A stretch of DNA of 63,594 bases from Priapulus caudatus (GCF_000485595.1 NW_014577434.1:81540-145133), one strand, 5' to 3'; positions 1 to 12,024 are shown, counted from the stretch's first letter. Notes: generated by a model from the letters alone, not told the origin. Made by a program: numbers and translations.

Positions 1-2250
1 GTGTGGTTGATGGTAGTTACGCGGAGGAGAGGTATTCCTGGTGTAGCAAGTATCTGTGTGGTGGTTGATGTAGTTACGTGAGAGAGAGAGGTATTCATGG
101 TGTAGCAAGTAGCTGTGTGTGTGGTTGATGGTAGTTACGTGAGGAGAGGTAATTCGGTGTACAAGTAATCTTTGTGTGTGTGTTGTTGTAGTTACGTGAG
201 AGAGAGAGAGGTATTTCTTTGTGTATACAAGTATCTTTGTGTGTGGTTGATGTAGTTTAGCGCGGAGGAAGAGGGTATGCTGGTGTACAAGTATCTTGTG
301 TGTGGGTTGAGTGGTAGTTACGTGAAGAGACGAGAGGTAATTCTGGTGTACAAGTATTAGCTTGTGTGTGTGGTTGATGGTCAGTTACGGTGAGAGAGAG
401 AGGTATTCTGGTGTACAGTATCTTGTGTGTGTGGTTGATGGTAGTTACGTGGAGGGAGAGGTATTCTGGTGTACAAGTATCTTGTGTGTGTGGTTTGATG
501 GTAGTTACGTGAGAGAGAGGATTAATTCTGGTGTACAAAGTATCTTGTGTGTGTGGTTGATGGTAGTTACGTGAGAGAGAGAGAGAGGTATTCTGGTGTA
601 CAAGTATCTTGTGTGTGTGGTTGATGGTAGTTACGTGAGAGAGAGAGGATCTGGTGTAGCAAGTATCTTGGTGTGTGGTTGAATGGTATGTTAACTGGAG
701 GAGAAGGTATTTCTGGTTGACAAGTATCTTGTGTGTGTGGTTGATGTAGTTAAAACGTGGAGAGAGAGGTATTCGTGGTGTTATCAATGTATCTGTGTGT
801 GTGGTTGATGGTAGTTTACGTGAGATGAGAGGGAGAGGTATTCTTGGGTACAAGTATCTGTGTGTGGGTTGCATGGTAGTTACGGTGGAGGGAAGGTAAT
901 TCTGGTGTACAAGTTATCTGTGTCGTGGTTGATGGTAGTACGTGGAAGGGAGAGGTATTCTGGTGTACAATATGCTTGTTGTGTGGTTGATGGTAGTTAC
1001 GTGAGGGAGAGGTATTATGCGTGTACAAGTATCTTGTGTAGTGTGGTTGATGTAGTACGTGAGCAGAGAGGTATTCTGGTGTACGAAGTATCTTGTTGTG
1101 TGGTTTGATGGAGTTAAACGTGGAAGGGAGAGGTATTCTGCTGTACAAGTATCATGTGTGTGTGGTTGATGGGTAAAGTTACGTGAGAGAGAAGAGGTAT
1201 TCTGGTGTACAAGTATCCTTGTGTGGTGGTTGATGGTAGTTACGTGGATGGAGAAGGTAATTCTGGTGTACAAAGTATCTTGTGTTGTGTTGTGTTTGTT
1301 AGTTACGTGAGAGAGAGAGAGAGGTATTCTGGTGTACAAGTATCCTTGTGTGTGGGTTTGATGTTAGTTTACGTGAAGAGAAAGAGGTATTCTGGTGTAC
1401 AAGTATTGCTTGTGTAGTGTGGTTGATGGTAGTTAAGTGAGAGAGAGAGGTATTTCTGGTTGTACAAGTATCTTGTGTGTTTGTGTTGATGGTAGTTACG
1501 GTGAAGAGGAAGAAAAGAGAGGTATTCCTGGTGTAACAAAGTATCTTGTGGTGTGTGGTTGTTTGCTAGTTACTGGAGAGAAGAGAGGTCTATTCTCTGG
1601 TCGTACACATGTCATTCTTGTGTTGTGGTGGTTGAGTAGTGTAACGCGGAGGAGAGGTATTCTGGTGTATACAAGTTATCTTGGTTGTGTGGTTGATGGT
1701 AGTTACGTGTGAGGAGAGGGTATTCCTGGTGTTACAAAGTATCTTGGTGTGTGGTTGATAGGTAGTTACGTGAGAGAGGAGAGGTATTCCTGGTGTACAA
1801 AGTATCTTGTGTGTGTGGTTTGATGGTTAGTTAACGTGAGAGAGAGAAGAGAATGGTATTCTGGTGTACAAGTATCTTGTGTGTGGTGGTGATGTTGAGT
1901 TACGTGAGAGAGGTGAGAGGTATTCTGGGTGTAAGCAAGATATCTTGTGTGTGTGGTGATGGTAGTAACGTGAGAGAGAGAGAGGTTATTCTGGTGTAAC
2001 AAGTACTTGTGTTGGGGTTGATGGTAGTTAACTGTGGATGGAGAGGTATTCTGGTGTACAAGTATCTTTGCGTGTGTGATGTTGATAGGTAGTTACGTGC
2101 ATAGTGAGAGTATTGAGACTATTCTGGGTACAGTATCCTTTCTTCGTTGTGTGTGGTTGATGCGCAGTTTCATCCCGTGAGTAGCAGACAGAGGCAGGTA
2201 ATTCGGTTACTACATCACGTACTACCAAGATACTAGTGTGTGTGGTTGAT
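1..2250. repeat. Degenerate ~58-60 bp minisatellite
   Basis: About 38 head-to-tail units, each carrying GGTTGATGGTAGTTACGTGA, a short GA run, GGTATTCTGGTGTACAAGTA and a TCTTGTGTGTG tail. Units differ mostly by one-base insertions and deletions rather than substitutions, which looks more like raw long-read error than true divergence. Open frames across it in either strand are simple translations of the repeat and are not genes. The array starts before the window and ends in a GA/AC simple-sequence run at about 2260-2315. Confidence 0.9.
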
Positions 2251-2315
2251 GGTAGTTACGCAACAGAGAGAGAGAGACAGAGAGCGAGAGAGAGAGAGAC
2301 ACACACACAGAGGGC

Positions 2316-3573
2316 GAGTTCAGACTGATTTTCCGCGAGATTGAAAGGTCGTCTGACTAGATAGCGCATATTGGGAGGGGATGTTGACAGCGCTGGGCGT
2401 GGTGCCGAGGTATCCCTGCTCCGATGCGCGCAGCCCGCTCTCTGTTTGTCTTTGAGATTTTCTCTGCAAGCCCCGTTACGTCTGTCATCGACTTCAAAGG
2501 CGGCGTCCTCTTACTGGGAAGAGGAATGCATGCTGGCCAGGCGTGCGTGTCCTCCTGGAATGATAACCGCTGGCCTTACCTAGTATTAAATATCAAATAT
2601 CTACCCTGCTGGTTTAAACTCTATGTGGTATGCATGACGAGGTCGGTTTATTGTTAGAAATAGTGGAAGGGTTTTCGATTCAAACACACTTTCGCTGTTA
2701 CACATCTGAGAACCCTCTTTGTGACAAATCGCCCACGCGTTTTATAACCATGCGCGTTTGCTTTATTCTATAACATTATATACGCTGCGTTCACTTTTTT
2801 TTGGTAGTGGTATTTTCTGGAGCAGGGCATTTCGCTCTTGCTCCATTGTTCAGTAAGCTCCAAGAAACGGCTGCGGTATCGGCACGAGATCAGGAACACC
2901 TAAACAGAGCCTGCATAGTTGCTGTTGCTATGCTGTTGATGAGATTGCCAACTCAGAGCACATTCACGCGATGTTTCCCAGCCTCGTGGGGGCTAGAATC
3001 GCGCATGCGTTGTGGCTCTCACGTTGTGTACCGCGGCTGTTATTTGCGTGGGAGTGTGTGTGTAACCAAGACATATATAGCACAAGCATCTCAGACCAGC
3101 TCACCGCTGGGCTGCGTCACGCACCCAGACATCAATGGGCTGCCTTGTGTTATTTCAGGCATCACATGCTTATTCACACCTTCCAGTATCGATCATGTCA
3201 CTACTGTCTGTCTGATGACAGGCATCCAGATACATGCCAGCTCAGCCTGAGATGACGTAACATGTTCTTGCCCAGACTGCTACCCGGTCCTACTCGGCTA
3301 CAGGGCCTTATGACCTTCCTAGTTCTGTTAGCCAGTTTCCAGTCCTAACTGTACCCAGCTTGCTATCCGCCTTCTAGTTCTGCTACTAAACCTCATACCG
3401 ATCTTAACTCTAGTACGCATGGAATACGTCGGAAAAGCTTTCGGGTATTTGCTAGCTGGTCTGTGAGTGGAGGTCTTACTCCAACAGCCGGAGCTCACAC
3501 ATCTTTAATTAACGCAGGGTCAAGCGCAAGATGTAATGGGGCGCCTAATCTATGGGGCGCCAAGAGTAGCATC
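2316..3573. other. No gene recognised
   Basis: Mixed-composition DNA. A plus-strand open frame at about 2424-2657 and another at 2801-3250 have unremarkable composition, but no family, splice pattern or codon signal that I recognise. I treat the stretch as intergenic or intronic. Confidence 0.4.
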
Positions 3574-3766
3574 ACTGATTATGTTACGAAATCGATGATT
3601 TTGTCACAAAATCAGTCCAAGTTTTTTATTTTTAACGAAATCAACGTTTACAAAGTGATTTCGTTACGAAATCAACTACTGCGAGTGATTTCGTAACATA
3701 ATCAACTACTGCGAATGATTTCGTTACGAAATCAACTACTGCGAGTGATTTCGTAACATAATCAGT
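3574..3766. mobile_element. Small inverted-repeat element with 30-bp internal repeats
   Basis: The ends are inverted: ACTGATTATGTTACGAAATC at the left and its complement at the right. Inside, a 30-bp unit (GTGATTTCGTTACGAAATC plus AACTACTGCGA) repeats at 3655, 3685, 3715 and 3745. Within each unit GATTTCGT/ACGAAATC is itself nearly palindromic. The form is that of a non-autonomous MITE or foldback. No transposase is present and I see no clear target duplication, so the superfamily is undetermined. Confidence 0.6.
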
Positions 3767-5935
3767 CATGCTACACTTGACGCACCATAAGCATCGGCAT
3801 CAGCATCGCGACCCTTGGAATCTCTGGTTGATCAGTGGTGACCGGCCTGCAGCCGTATATATACATGTAGCTGGCACGTACGCTGCATGCCCACTTCGTC
3901 GCAGTGTGAGAGTCTGTGATTAGGAAGACAGCAGCCACGCATCTTCGTACTGTATCAGCGGCAGCACACTGTAGCCGGCGTTACTACACTGTAGCCGGCG
4001 TTAGCTAGGCTACTGGTCGATGCCGCCTGCAAATTTCCCCCCCTCCTCAATGTCAGCCGCGCGCTGTGTGAGTTTTTCTTGCAGGCGTCATGTTCGCTCT
4101 GTCTGCCCGGTGTGTCGCTTGTCTCGTGTGTCGCTTGTCTCGTGTCTAGAGCAGAAATTATGAGTTGCACAGACTAATGATGTACTAAACTAACTAAAGT
4201 AATAAGCAAGTAGGACTAATGATTGGAGAAGCGAGCGTGTGATGAGAGCGACAGTTTTAGAGTACTGAGGTGAGACAGTGTTGTAGCATGAGCAGTGTAA
4301 ATAACGATGCAGCAGCGTAACCAGTGAGTGTAATAACACTCATGATGACATAGTAAGATGTGAGGGGATGGTAATGTATAGCATGCAGAGCGAGGATAAC
4401 ATGGAATGAAGGGTGTTGCTATCATTGCATCACGAGCAATAATTGAAATGAGGAGACATGGAGCAAATGTCTATGATAGCGTGGAATGAACAGCGAGGAA
4501 TCAACAAGGGGCAGGGAGAGAGGACGATACCAAGGAGCAAAGAGCGATGGCAAGCACAGAGAATAGGGAGTAAGAGATGCTAGAATTACTGTGTTTGCGT
4601 GGGCGGAGTCATGCATCTAGGTTAGGTGGTGAAATGCGTGATTGTTTGTGCAACTCAATCCTAGCCGTCAATAGCAGATGACATTGCGAAAGGATGGGCG
4701 TTGGCACCTTGACGAAACAGCTTTGGGGATAGGCCGAAAAAACAAACAGACAAAACGACGCAAGTGTCTGTGTATTTGCAGTTAGTTTGGCAAGGGGGTC
4801 ATCTGATATAAAAACAAACTCACCAAGCAAACATCAACGAAAAAATGTGCGTGTGAGACGGTGGAAGGATTCGGTTGCTATGCATGCAGCCGTGTGCGAT
4901 GCAGCATCTTGTGATAAATCATGCGGGAACATGCTAGTGCGTTTTAGCTTCGCAGATATCATACTGTAGGCCTGCTATCTGATCGTGACTCTAACTCGTC
5001 GGTCAGTGATCGTAGACAGTGATGGTCGAAGACGTCTTGTACAATACAGACAGGTTTTATTCAACACATATGTCGCGCCATACACCCGCACGTCTGTACG
5101 CGCTCGCCACAACCAGACCCCTCTCTCTCGATCCTTCTCTCCCCTTTTATACGTATCTACTTATGCCATGCTGTCACGGCTTAGCGGAACCAATACTAGC
5201 CTCGCCAGGCCGCACATTTTTATAAAAAACGCACCCCCTCCACCCACCCAGCCCAACCCAACTAACAGAAAACATCAGAAAACTTACTTATCTACCGATC
5301 ATAAACTATAACAAATATTTACAAATGGCGTTTGTTCTCTTGTTTTGAGGGTTTGTTGAGTCTAATCAAATCAAAGCAGCCAATCAGAGGAGCCCAATAT
5401 CGAATATAACGTGTAGGGGGAAAAAATTCGCAGCCCGGCCCGCGTGCGTTATTGCTCTGTATAATTCCGCTCTATAAGTCTAAGTGTTGCTCGATACAGA
5501 CAGGAAAAGCTAGGTTTCAAGATTCAAAAGCTAGGCCAGCTGTCGAAAATCAATACAATATAAGGTTAAATTATTCGGCGTTCATACGGAATGTGCAGGC
5601 GAGTTCTCGTTCACATTATTGAATAGAAAAGAATCTTCACAATTACGAATGGGCTGGCAGAATGTTTTTGTCGTGCTCATACCATTCCTATGTTACAGCT
5701 AAAAACTAGCCGGTAGCGCTATGGTGGGTGACAGCGGTGGGTGTGCCTGTGTTGGGAGAGCAATAGCTACAGGCAATCCGTAGGGGACATGGCTGCACGT
5801 GTGACGGCCTGGTGGCTGGCTTGATTGAGATTGAGGCGCATACAGTATTATGATATTGCACACCTCTATTGTCTACTCTCTTATCTCCCTTCATCTGAGA
5901 GCCATCTATTTGTAGATATCTTTCATCGATTACAT
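3767..5935. other. No gene recognised
   Basis: Contains short local duplications only: an 18-20 bp doublet (ACTGTAGCCGGCGTTA) at about 3967-4005 and a TGTCGCTTGTCTCGTG doublet at about 4110-4145. The open frames on both strands lack recognisable domains. No RNA gene was found by eye. Confidence 0.4.
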
Positions 5936-5986
5936 TTCCTTCTCCATCTACAACCTTCCTTCGGGCAACGCCGGGTATCCCGCTAG
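5936..5986 (+). mobile_element. Helitron 3' end (upstream copy)
   Basis: The segment ends in a GC-rich hairpin (CGGGCAACGCCGGG) followed by TATCCCGCTAG. A hairpin about 10 bases before a terminal CTAG is the Helitron 3' signature. The 5' end of this copy was not located. It is followed immediately, with no spacer, by the TC start of the next element. Confidence 0.55.
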
Positions 5987-6294
5987 TCTATATATATAAA
6001 GTTGTTCAGCCGAATTAGTCCGTACTCGCATAACTAGAGAACTCCGCAGCCTAGAGGAAAATCTATATATATAAAGTTGTTCAGCCGAATTAGTCCGTAC
6101 TCGCATAACTAGAGAACTCCGCAGCCTAGAGGAAAACTAAAGATATTTTCAGAATCAGCACGTCTGGAAGGTGGTTCTGGTTGAAACAAAAATTTAAAAA
6201 AGTTAAAAATTCATAAAAATTCTATTCATCAATAGATGGCGGTTGCGTACAGATTAACATCACGTACGTGTGAATCCATGGGTATACACTTAAC

Positions 6295-6367
6295 GGCGCA
6301 GTGGCTTAATCGCTAGAACATCCGTCTCCTATACCGGGATTCCGGGTTCGAGTCCCAGCTGGGGAAC
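6295..6367 (+). tRNA. tRNA-Arg(CCU)-like sequence inside the Helitron, probably degenerate
   Basis: An A-box (TGGCTTAATCG) and a perfect B-box (GGTTCGAGTCC) are correctly spaced. The anticodon loop reads CTCCTAT, placing CCT at the anticodon, and the layout follows animal tRNA-Arg(CCU) through the T arm and CTGGGG. Mismatches occur in the acceptor stem (about 4 of 7 pairs form), one pair of the anticodon stem and one pair of the T stem. I therefore favour a tRNA pseudogene or tRNA-derived SINE head over a working tRNA. It may still act as an internal RNA polymerase III promoter. A C10-T6 run follows. Confidence 0.5.
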
Positions 6368-6378
6368 TTATTCTCCCC

Positions 6379-6391
6379 CCCCCCTTTTTTC
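6379..6391 (+). terminator. Possible Pol III terminator
   Basis: A run of six T after a C-run, about 20 bp after the tRNA-like segment. Four or more T on the non-template strand stop RNA polymerase III. This has meaning only if the tRNA-like unit is transcribed. Confidence 0.3.
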
Positions 6392-6496
6392 CTTTACCTA
6401 CCTCTTTAGTATGTATTATTTTTAATTTCTTGCTTTTTAATTTTTATTTTTTATATTTAATGTCTTTTATCTTTTGATTTCTTATTATTTTTTAAT

Positions 6497-6712
6497 GTTT
6501 GGGATGGGATGGCGTGGCATGCGATGGCATGGCATGGGATGGGATGGGATGGCATGGCATAGCATGGCATGGCATGGAATGGCATGGCATGGTATGGCAT
6601 GGCATGGCATGGGATGGGATGGCATGGGATGGCATGAGATGCGATGAGATGGGATGGGATGGGATGGCATGGAATGGTATGGATGGATGGATGCATGGAT
6701 GAATGCTTGGAT
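6497..6712. repeat. 5-bp microsatellite (GGCAT/GGGAT)n within the Helitron
   Basis: About 40 units of GGCAT or GGGAT, ending in GGAT/GATA tetramers. Both strands stay open because the unit has no stop codons. The resulting frames are artefacts. Confidence 0.9.
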
Positions 6713-6818
6713 AGATAGATAGTTAGATTTTTTTGGGTATTCTCCTTTCAACCAAGCGGTCGGTCACCAACTCAGTAACGCCACTGATTTCCCCGGGCAA
6801 CACCGGGTATCCCGCTAG

Positions 6819-7712
6819 TTTACAATATTTATGTAGACCTTTCACCTTCTTTTCATAACGGGCACTGTATCGCTACAGTACAAATGCATGCGTCTGTTGT
6901 GTGCAACCGTGTGAGTGAGTGCGGCCTGCGTCTACGAACGAGAGTTTTCTTTTTTCTTCGTAAACGTATGAGATTTTCGCACGTCTGCGTCAGACGATAT
7001 AAGAGCCGCCGTGTGGCTGGCGGCCGGATCTGCCATTGACCGTGGGGGGGGGGACAACACCCGTCCAGTAAATCGTAGAGCAAGATACCACACTAAACAC
7101 GGGCAGCCACTAAACTGCCGCTTGATGTTTCGCCCAGATAAGGAGGCCCTCCGTTTTCTCGAGTGCTCTTCGCTGGCTTTGGGAGGTATTATTGTAGGCC
7201 TATAGCCACCACTGAGTCACTGACCCGTTGTGGATTTAGGTAATTGGTGTAAACACTGCTGTGACGTGTCGGGGAAACGCGATGCTAAAGTTGTGTTGTG
7301 CCTAGCCGCTCCGATTCCTTCCAATTGTCTTCTAGTTGTGTCCCGTGATGACTTCTCTGATTCTTACAGTTCTTGATCGCCTGCCCGTGGTCACTTCGCA
7401 CGGATCTTACGGTAATTCCAGTTGCCCCAAGTTTAGTTTACATCTGCGGTGGTTGTTTTTATTGGGGCGGGGAAGGGCTTTTTGCCTGTGATTTATGACA
7501 ATGTGAGTTATGTTATGATCTTATTTCAAACCTGCACGCATATGAGTGATTATGCTGGTGTGGTAGTATCGTAGCCTCGTAGATTGGTCCGCGTTTTGTG
7601 GGTGAGATCAGGAATGGAGGTGTGCAGTATGAGGGTGAAGCTACCCCTATGGTACGCTATATGATTAGGTTTAACTGTGAACGATGCAGGGTGCGTGACA
7701 GGTGGATGAAAT
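6819..7712. other. No gene recognised
   Basis: Unannotated DNA with a G-run (GGGGGGGGG) at about 7042-7050. An open frame at 7011-7205 includes an ATG at 7125 and a weak GT (GAG before GTATTA) at 7186 in the same phase as the nesprin first exons, but the donor is poor. Confidence 0.35.
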
Positions 7713-7751
7713 CAAGAGTACATAATAGAGATCTGTATTTATGTACTCTTG
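7713..7751. mobile_element. CARRAG palindrome: CAAGAGTACATAA stem
   Basis: A hairpin with outer arms CAAGAGTACATAA and their complement around a short loop. It is flanked by a perfect 7-bp direct repeat ATGAAAT (7706-7712 and 7752-7758). This is a clean member of the dispersed palindrome family described in the findings. It has no coding capacity. Confidence 0.75.
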
Positions 7752-7758
7752 ATGAAAT

Positions 7759-8318
7759 TATACGTTGGTAGCGCATGTATCAAAACGCAACTTTTCAGGT
7801 ATTCAGTTTTCATCGTGCAATTTTTTCACTTTGAACTAAAGTCGCTGGGATTGCAACAGTATCTTCGTCGTGTTAACGCCGACTGAATTTTGGAAGAAAA
7901 TGTGAAGACGGAATTCACACACGGCCGGCTCATCTGAGAATCGGCAAGACACCCAAAATCTAGCGCGGGAATAATTTCAGTCCACTTACACTAATCGTGT
8001 TTCGAGGTACAGGAATCCTATAGATCTTTAAGGCTGTGGTTTAACCGCAGGACTCCAAGGAAGCAGCAGCAAGCAGCTGTCTTCCTCAGGAAGCTGTACG
8101 CTGTGTAACCGGACACCGGGCTCAGGCTGAGACCGTGGCCCGCGACAGTTGCCCCGCTGACAGCGTTACAGCAGCTATTAGTGCCGCTTGTTCCTGTTTG
8201 ACAGGCCGCCGATATATATGTGGCTGTGAAGCCACGCTGCACGGGTCTAGGCGACAGCTTTACTGCCTCTTAGCTCATTGTGCGTGCGGTATTATACGTT
8301 CCGTCATTCATGAGCATC
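7759..8318. other. No gene recognised
   Basis: Only short, unrecognised open frames on both strands. One at 8018-8242 (minus) and one at 8135-8362 (plus) overlap each other and extend towards the MITE, so neither is convincing. Confidence 0.35.
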
Positions 8319-8326
8319 TTCGCTCG

Positions 8327-8550
8327 CACAGGCACTTGGAACGTCTCAATAAAAAAAGGTAAATAAACACGAAATGTATTTACTACCAAAGTCTTAATGT
8401 TTTTCTACTCTAATTCGCCTATAATCACCTGTAAATGCCGGTCAAATGCTCATCTGCAACACAAGTACACCGCACGCCTGCCCTGTGCACAGACAACATG
8501 AATAAGAGAGCCCTCGCTGAGATTTTATTGAGACGTTGCAAGTGGCTGTG
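8327..8550. mobile_element. hAT-type MITE with 8-bp target duplication
   Basis: Terminal inverted repeats begin CACAGGCACTTGGAACG and end CGTTGCAAGTGGCTGTG. A perfect 8-bp direct repeat TTCGCTCG flanks it at 8319-8326 and 8551-8558, as expected of hAT transposition. The left arm (AATAAACACGAAATGTATTTACTACCAAAGTCTTAATG) reappears in the related copies at 48546-48891 and 44421-44614. No transposase is encoded. Confidence 0.8.
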
Positions 8551-8558
8551 TTCGCTCG

Positions 8559-9960
8559 CGTTTGTGAGGTCTTTCATCAGGCGCGAACGTTAGTTGCTGC
8601 ACTTCTTGGCTATGTTTGTTAGTGACATTCAGGTCTGACATTGAACGTCATTGTACTCTGAATCTGTTTGACGAAATGAAAAGACGTTTGCATCACATAA
8701 TGAGACGAATATCGGATTGCTTCGTATTTAAATTCATTGCATGTTATTTCAGATGCTGCCTTAGGCGCTCTGTTATTGTATTTCCGAATATTACCTTGAT
8801 GCTATTTCTGCTATTCGTCGGAGCAGTTTTTTGGTGATGATTGAGTGGTTGCCTTTATTAACAGTCGACTTAATTATGCCAATTATATTAGTACAGGACG
8901 TATCTCCGGTTAAATTTATTTTCCCGTGCTATAATGAGTCGAGTTACATTTTATAAGATTTGTTAGAAAAGGTTGAAACGCGCGACTGTCTGGTGTATCT
9001 TACTAGTTCCCCGTACATGGTGCTCTCGTTTCCTCATTCTCCCTGTTTCTATATCGCTTCGATTATCCCACCTATTTCGTTTGCTTACGTGCCCAGTCTA
9101 TCCATGTTAATTTGCTCGCCTCTCTTTCTTTACGCCTACTCTTTGTCAAGGTCACCATTTTTTTTAAACCAAGATATCTGGATGCCACGAGCGCACGCAC
9201 TCAGCCGGTGAGCACTGACAGCGAATTTGCTACCAGGGCTGTCGTTCTCCCTGCTAGACGTTTTCCTCGTTTTCTCTGTGCGCAGTAGCTTGGAGGCGTA
9301 CAGGCGGCTGTGTTGCATGGGCGCCTGGGCGGCATTAGCTATCTCGTTGGAAGCGTTCCGCATCCATCCTTCAGCATCCTTCAGCGTCCCAGTCGGCATG
9401 CATGCATGCATGCACGCAGCACCGCCGCGTGACTCGTGTATGTTTGCCTTGGCGGTAAACCACGCTGTCCTGGCATCAATTTGCGCACGTTAAGACGTCT
9501 ACAAGGACTATGGGGAGGTATCCAAACACCGCAGTCACGCCATGACAGCAGGTTCGCTTGTGTGATGAGAGAGGGAATCACCGATAAATATATTAGCGAA
9601 ATTTTGTTGTTTCGCATAGTAGCGTGCACGCTCTCAAGCGACTATTAAATACCTCACAGCTACGGGTAAGAACGGGAAAACGTGTTCGACTACTTAACTC
9701 TGGTATAGTGTTGGTGATTTGCCGTCACAGCTGCCGTCGCTGCTATTAAACTGTGCTTATAAACCACACCCATGCGGCCCGTGTAACACGACAGCGATCA
9801 CTGTGATGGTGTCACCCTGTCGCCGGCGTGAAAGGGAAAATCCCTGATTGCCACGTCCTACTGTTGACGAACCAGTAGCCAGGGCCATCCATCAACCCGC
9901 TCAGAGTAGCTTTTAATAACTCCTCGAATAAGCACAAGCGGCTCTCATAGTAACGATAGG
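8559..9960. other. No gene recognised
   Basis: Single-copy-looking DNA with a (GCAT)n run at about 9397-9416. Overlapping open frames on opposite strands at 9136-9648 show no domain and are judged shadows. Confidence 0.35.
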
Positions 9961-10059
9961 TACCTGGATTGGGCTGCCATCAGGTTCTCCGGCAGAGCCG
10001 CATGCCTGCCCTTGGTAGCTTTTCCGTTCTCATTCCTCTCCTGTGGACAACTCTTACAA

Positions 10060-10082
10060 CCGGCCGCTCTCTCTCTCCTCTT

Positions 10083-10129
<47 letters not shown>

Positions 10130-10365
10130 CTTCTCTCGTCTCTCTCTCTCTCTCTCCTCTCTCGCTCACGCGTCTCGCTCTCTCTCTCGCTCTCTCTCTC
10201 TTGCTTCTCCCACACACACACACACACACACACACACAGCAACTCGCTCTCTCCTCGCTCTCCCTCGCTATCTCTCCTTTTCGCTTCTCGGTCCCTGTCT
10301 CCACCGGTCGCTCGCGGCTCTGTCCTTCGTCCCAGTTCCTCGCTCTCCTCTCGCCTGTCTCGTCG
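10060..10365. repeat. Polypyrimidine (CT)n tract with a (CA)n block
   Basis: CT-rich simple sequence interrupted by a CA run at about 10211-10239. It ends at a 25-base N gap (10366-10390). Ser/Leu-rich and Arg/Glu-rich open frames here are translations of the repeat. Confidence 0.95.
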
Positions 10366-10390
10366 NNNNNNNNNNNNNNNNNNNNNNNNN
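10366..10390. other. Assembly gap (25 N)
   Basis: The sequence is undetermined. The gap sits at the end of a simple-sequence tract, so true length and content are unknown. Confidence 1.
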
Positions 10391-11400
10391 AGAGTTCCTA
10401 TCAGCTCAGTGAGAGAACTAGCCATGCAGTAGCTGCTTTGTGAGGTATTCGAGTATAGGATATGCAAGTTAAGTAATTATCTGAGAGCTCGCAAGAAGCA
10501 GTTCAGGCTCCATCAGTCAGAGTGTAGGCTGATCGAAATGAGCGTTATCTTAGTAGAGTTAGACTAAGGATTTCCTTAGCATGTATACGATTCTGCTAGT
10601 CTACGATCTAGAGAGAGCGGATAGCTAGCAAGAAGCGCTAGATAAGATTACGAGCAGACCGGAGGTAGATCTAGATCTATGATAGGGAAGTACATAGAGA
10701 CAAGGGAGAGATTTCAGTGCTGGCCCAGTCAGAGATCGCACTGATGAGGTAGCCAGAGAGGTAAGTAGTAGTCCTTGGAAAGCTAGCAGTGCAGACCTAG
10801 AAGATCGTAGCGAAGACTTCGTAGAGCCACGAGACCATCGTCTAGTCTTGTAGAGAGTTGGTCTAGAGTAGATCTAAGGAGAAGGATGTCAGTAAGGGAT
10901 GAAGGGAAAGAGAAGATCTAGTCGGAATGAACGTCTGACTCGGTCCTATCAGTGGCGTTTCGTGTGAATACTGTGAGTGGAGCTCGTCTCGAGTGTCGTT
11001 GAGTAGGGAGTGAGCTCTGTCATCAGATCAGTTGCTAATGTACGAGTCGAGGAGCCGTCATGTTTCCGAGGCTTCGCTTTCTCTCTGCAGAGTATGCTCA
11101 TTGTTCTCTAGTTGTACCTAGCTGATACTAGGTCCTCGTGCACCGCGTGTGGATGGCACGCGTATGCCGTAGACTCAGTAGGATTAGGAAGTCTCGTCTC
11201 TCGAGCTCTAGAGAGAGAGCTCTCTTCTTTCGTCTCTCATGATCGTTCTCTGGGTCTCTTCTCCTACGTAGCTCTAGCTCTCCCTAGCATCTCTAGAGTC
11301 TTAATGTCTCTCTCTCTCCGAGGTGCTCTAAAGTATACTGCACTGCAATCGTCGCTCGGGTTCTCTCTCTTTTGAAGGCCTCTCTTCTCTGGAGCACTGA
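10391..11400. other. Low-complexity, suspect consensus
   Basis: This kilobase is enriched in short words such as CTAG, GATC, AGAG and GTAG and lies between an N gap and a long CT tract. It has neither gene-like frames nor recognisable repeats. It resembles a poor consensus of simple-sequence reads, or an ancient degenerate GA/CT array. Confidence 0.4.
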
Positions 11401-11404
11401 CGAC

Positions 11405-11478
11405 GGGATAGAGACTCGATTCTCTCTCTCTCTTCATCTCCTTCTCTTCTCTTCTCTCTCTCTCTCTCTCTCTCTCTG

Positions 11479-11521
<43 letters not shown>

Positions 11522-11628
11522 GCTCTCTCTCTCTCTCTCTCTTCTCCTCTCTCTCTCTCTCTCTCTCTTCTTCTCTTCTCTCTCTCTCTCTATCTCGTCG
11601 TCTCTCTCTCTCTCTCTCTCTCTCTCTA

Positions 11629-11667
<39 letters not shown>

Positions 11668-11981
11668 TCTTTCTCTCTCTCTCGCGAGCTCGCTCTCGCT
11701 CATCTCTCTCTCAGCTTCTCTCTCTCTCGCTCTCTCGCTTCTCGCTCTCATCGCTCTCTCTTCTCTCTCTCTCTCCTCTCTCTCTCTCACACTCTCCTCT
11801 GCACTCTCTCTCCTCTCTCTCTCTCTCCCAGGTCGTCTCTCTGGTCTCTCTGTCTCTCTTCTGCTCTCTCTGTCTTCTATGTCTCTCTGTCGCTAATCTC
11901 TCTCTCTGCTCTCCTCTCTCATCTCTTCTCTCTCCTCTCTCTCTCTCTCTCTCTCTACTCTCTCTCTCTCTCTCTCTCTCG

Positions 11982-12024
<43 letters not shown>

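Larger units (their letters stand above)
5987..6818 (+). mobile_element. Non-autonomous Helitron with duplicated 5' end
   Basis: The element opens with TCTATATATATAAAG, a typical Helitron 5' start. The first 75 bp are present twice in tandem, from 5987 and from 6062. It closes with a hairpin (CCCGGGCAACACCGGG) and CCCGCTAG at 6818 followed by T, as expected for insertion between A and T. There is no Rep/helicase coding capacity, so movement would need an autonomous partner. The interior carries a tRNA-Arg-like segment and a 5-bp satellite. The 3' end is nearly identical to that at 5936-5986, so the two belong to one family. Confidence 0.7.

Noticed and set aside
7125-7185. Possible further first exon (ATG, 20 codons, phase-1 end)
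   Set aside because: The donor GTATTA is weak, there is no nearby upstream in-frame stop, and a one-in-three phase match is expected by chance.
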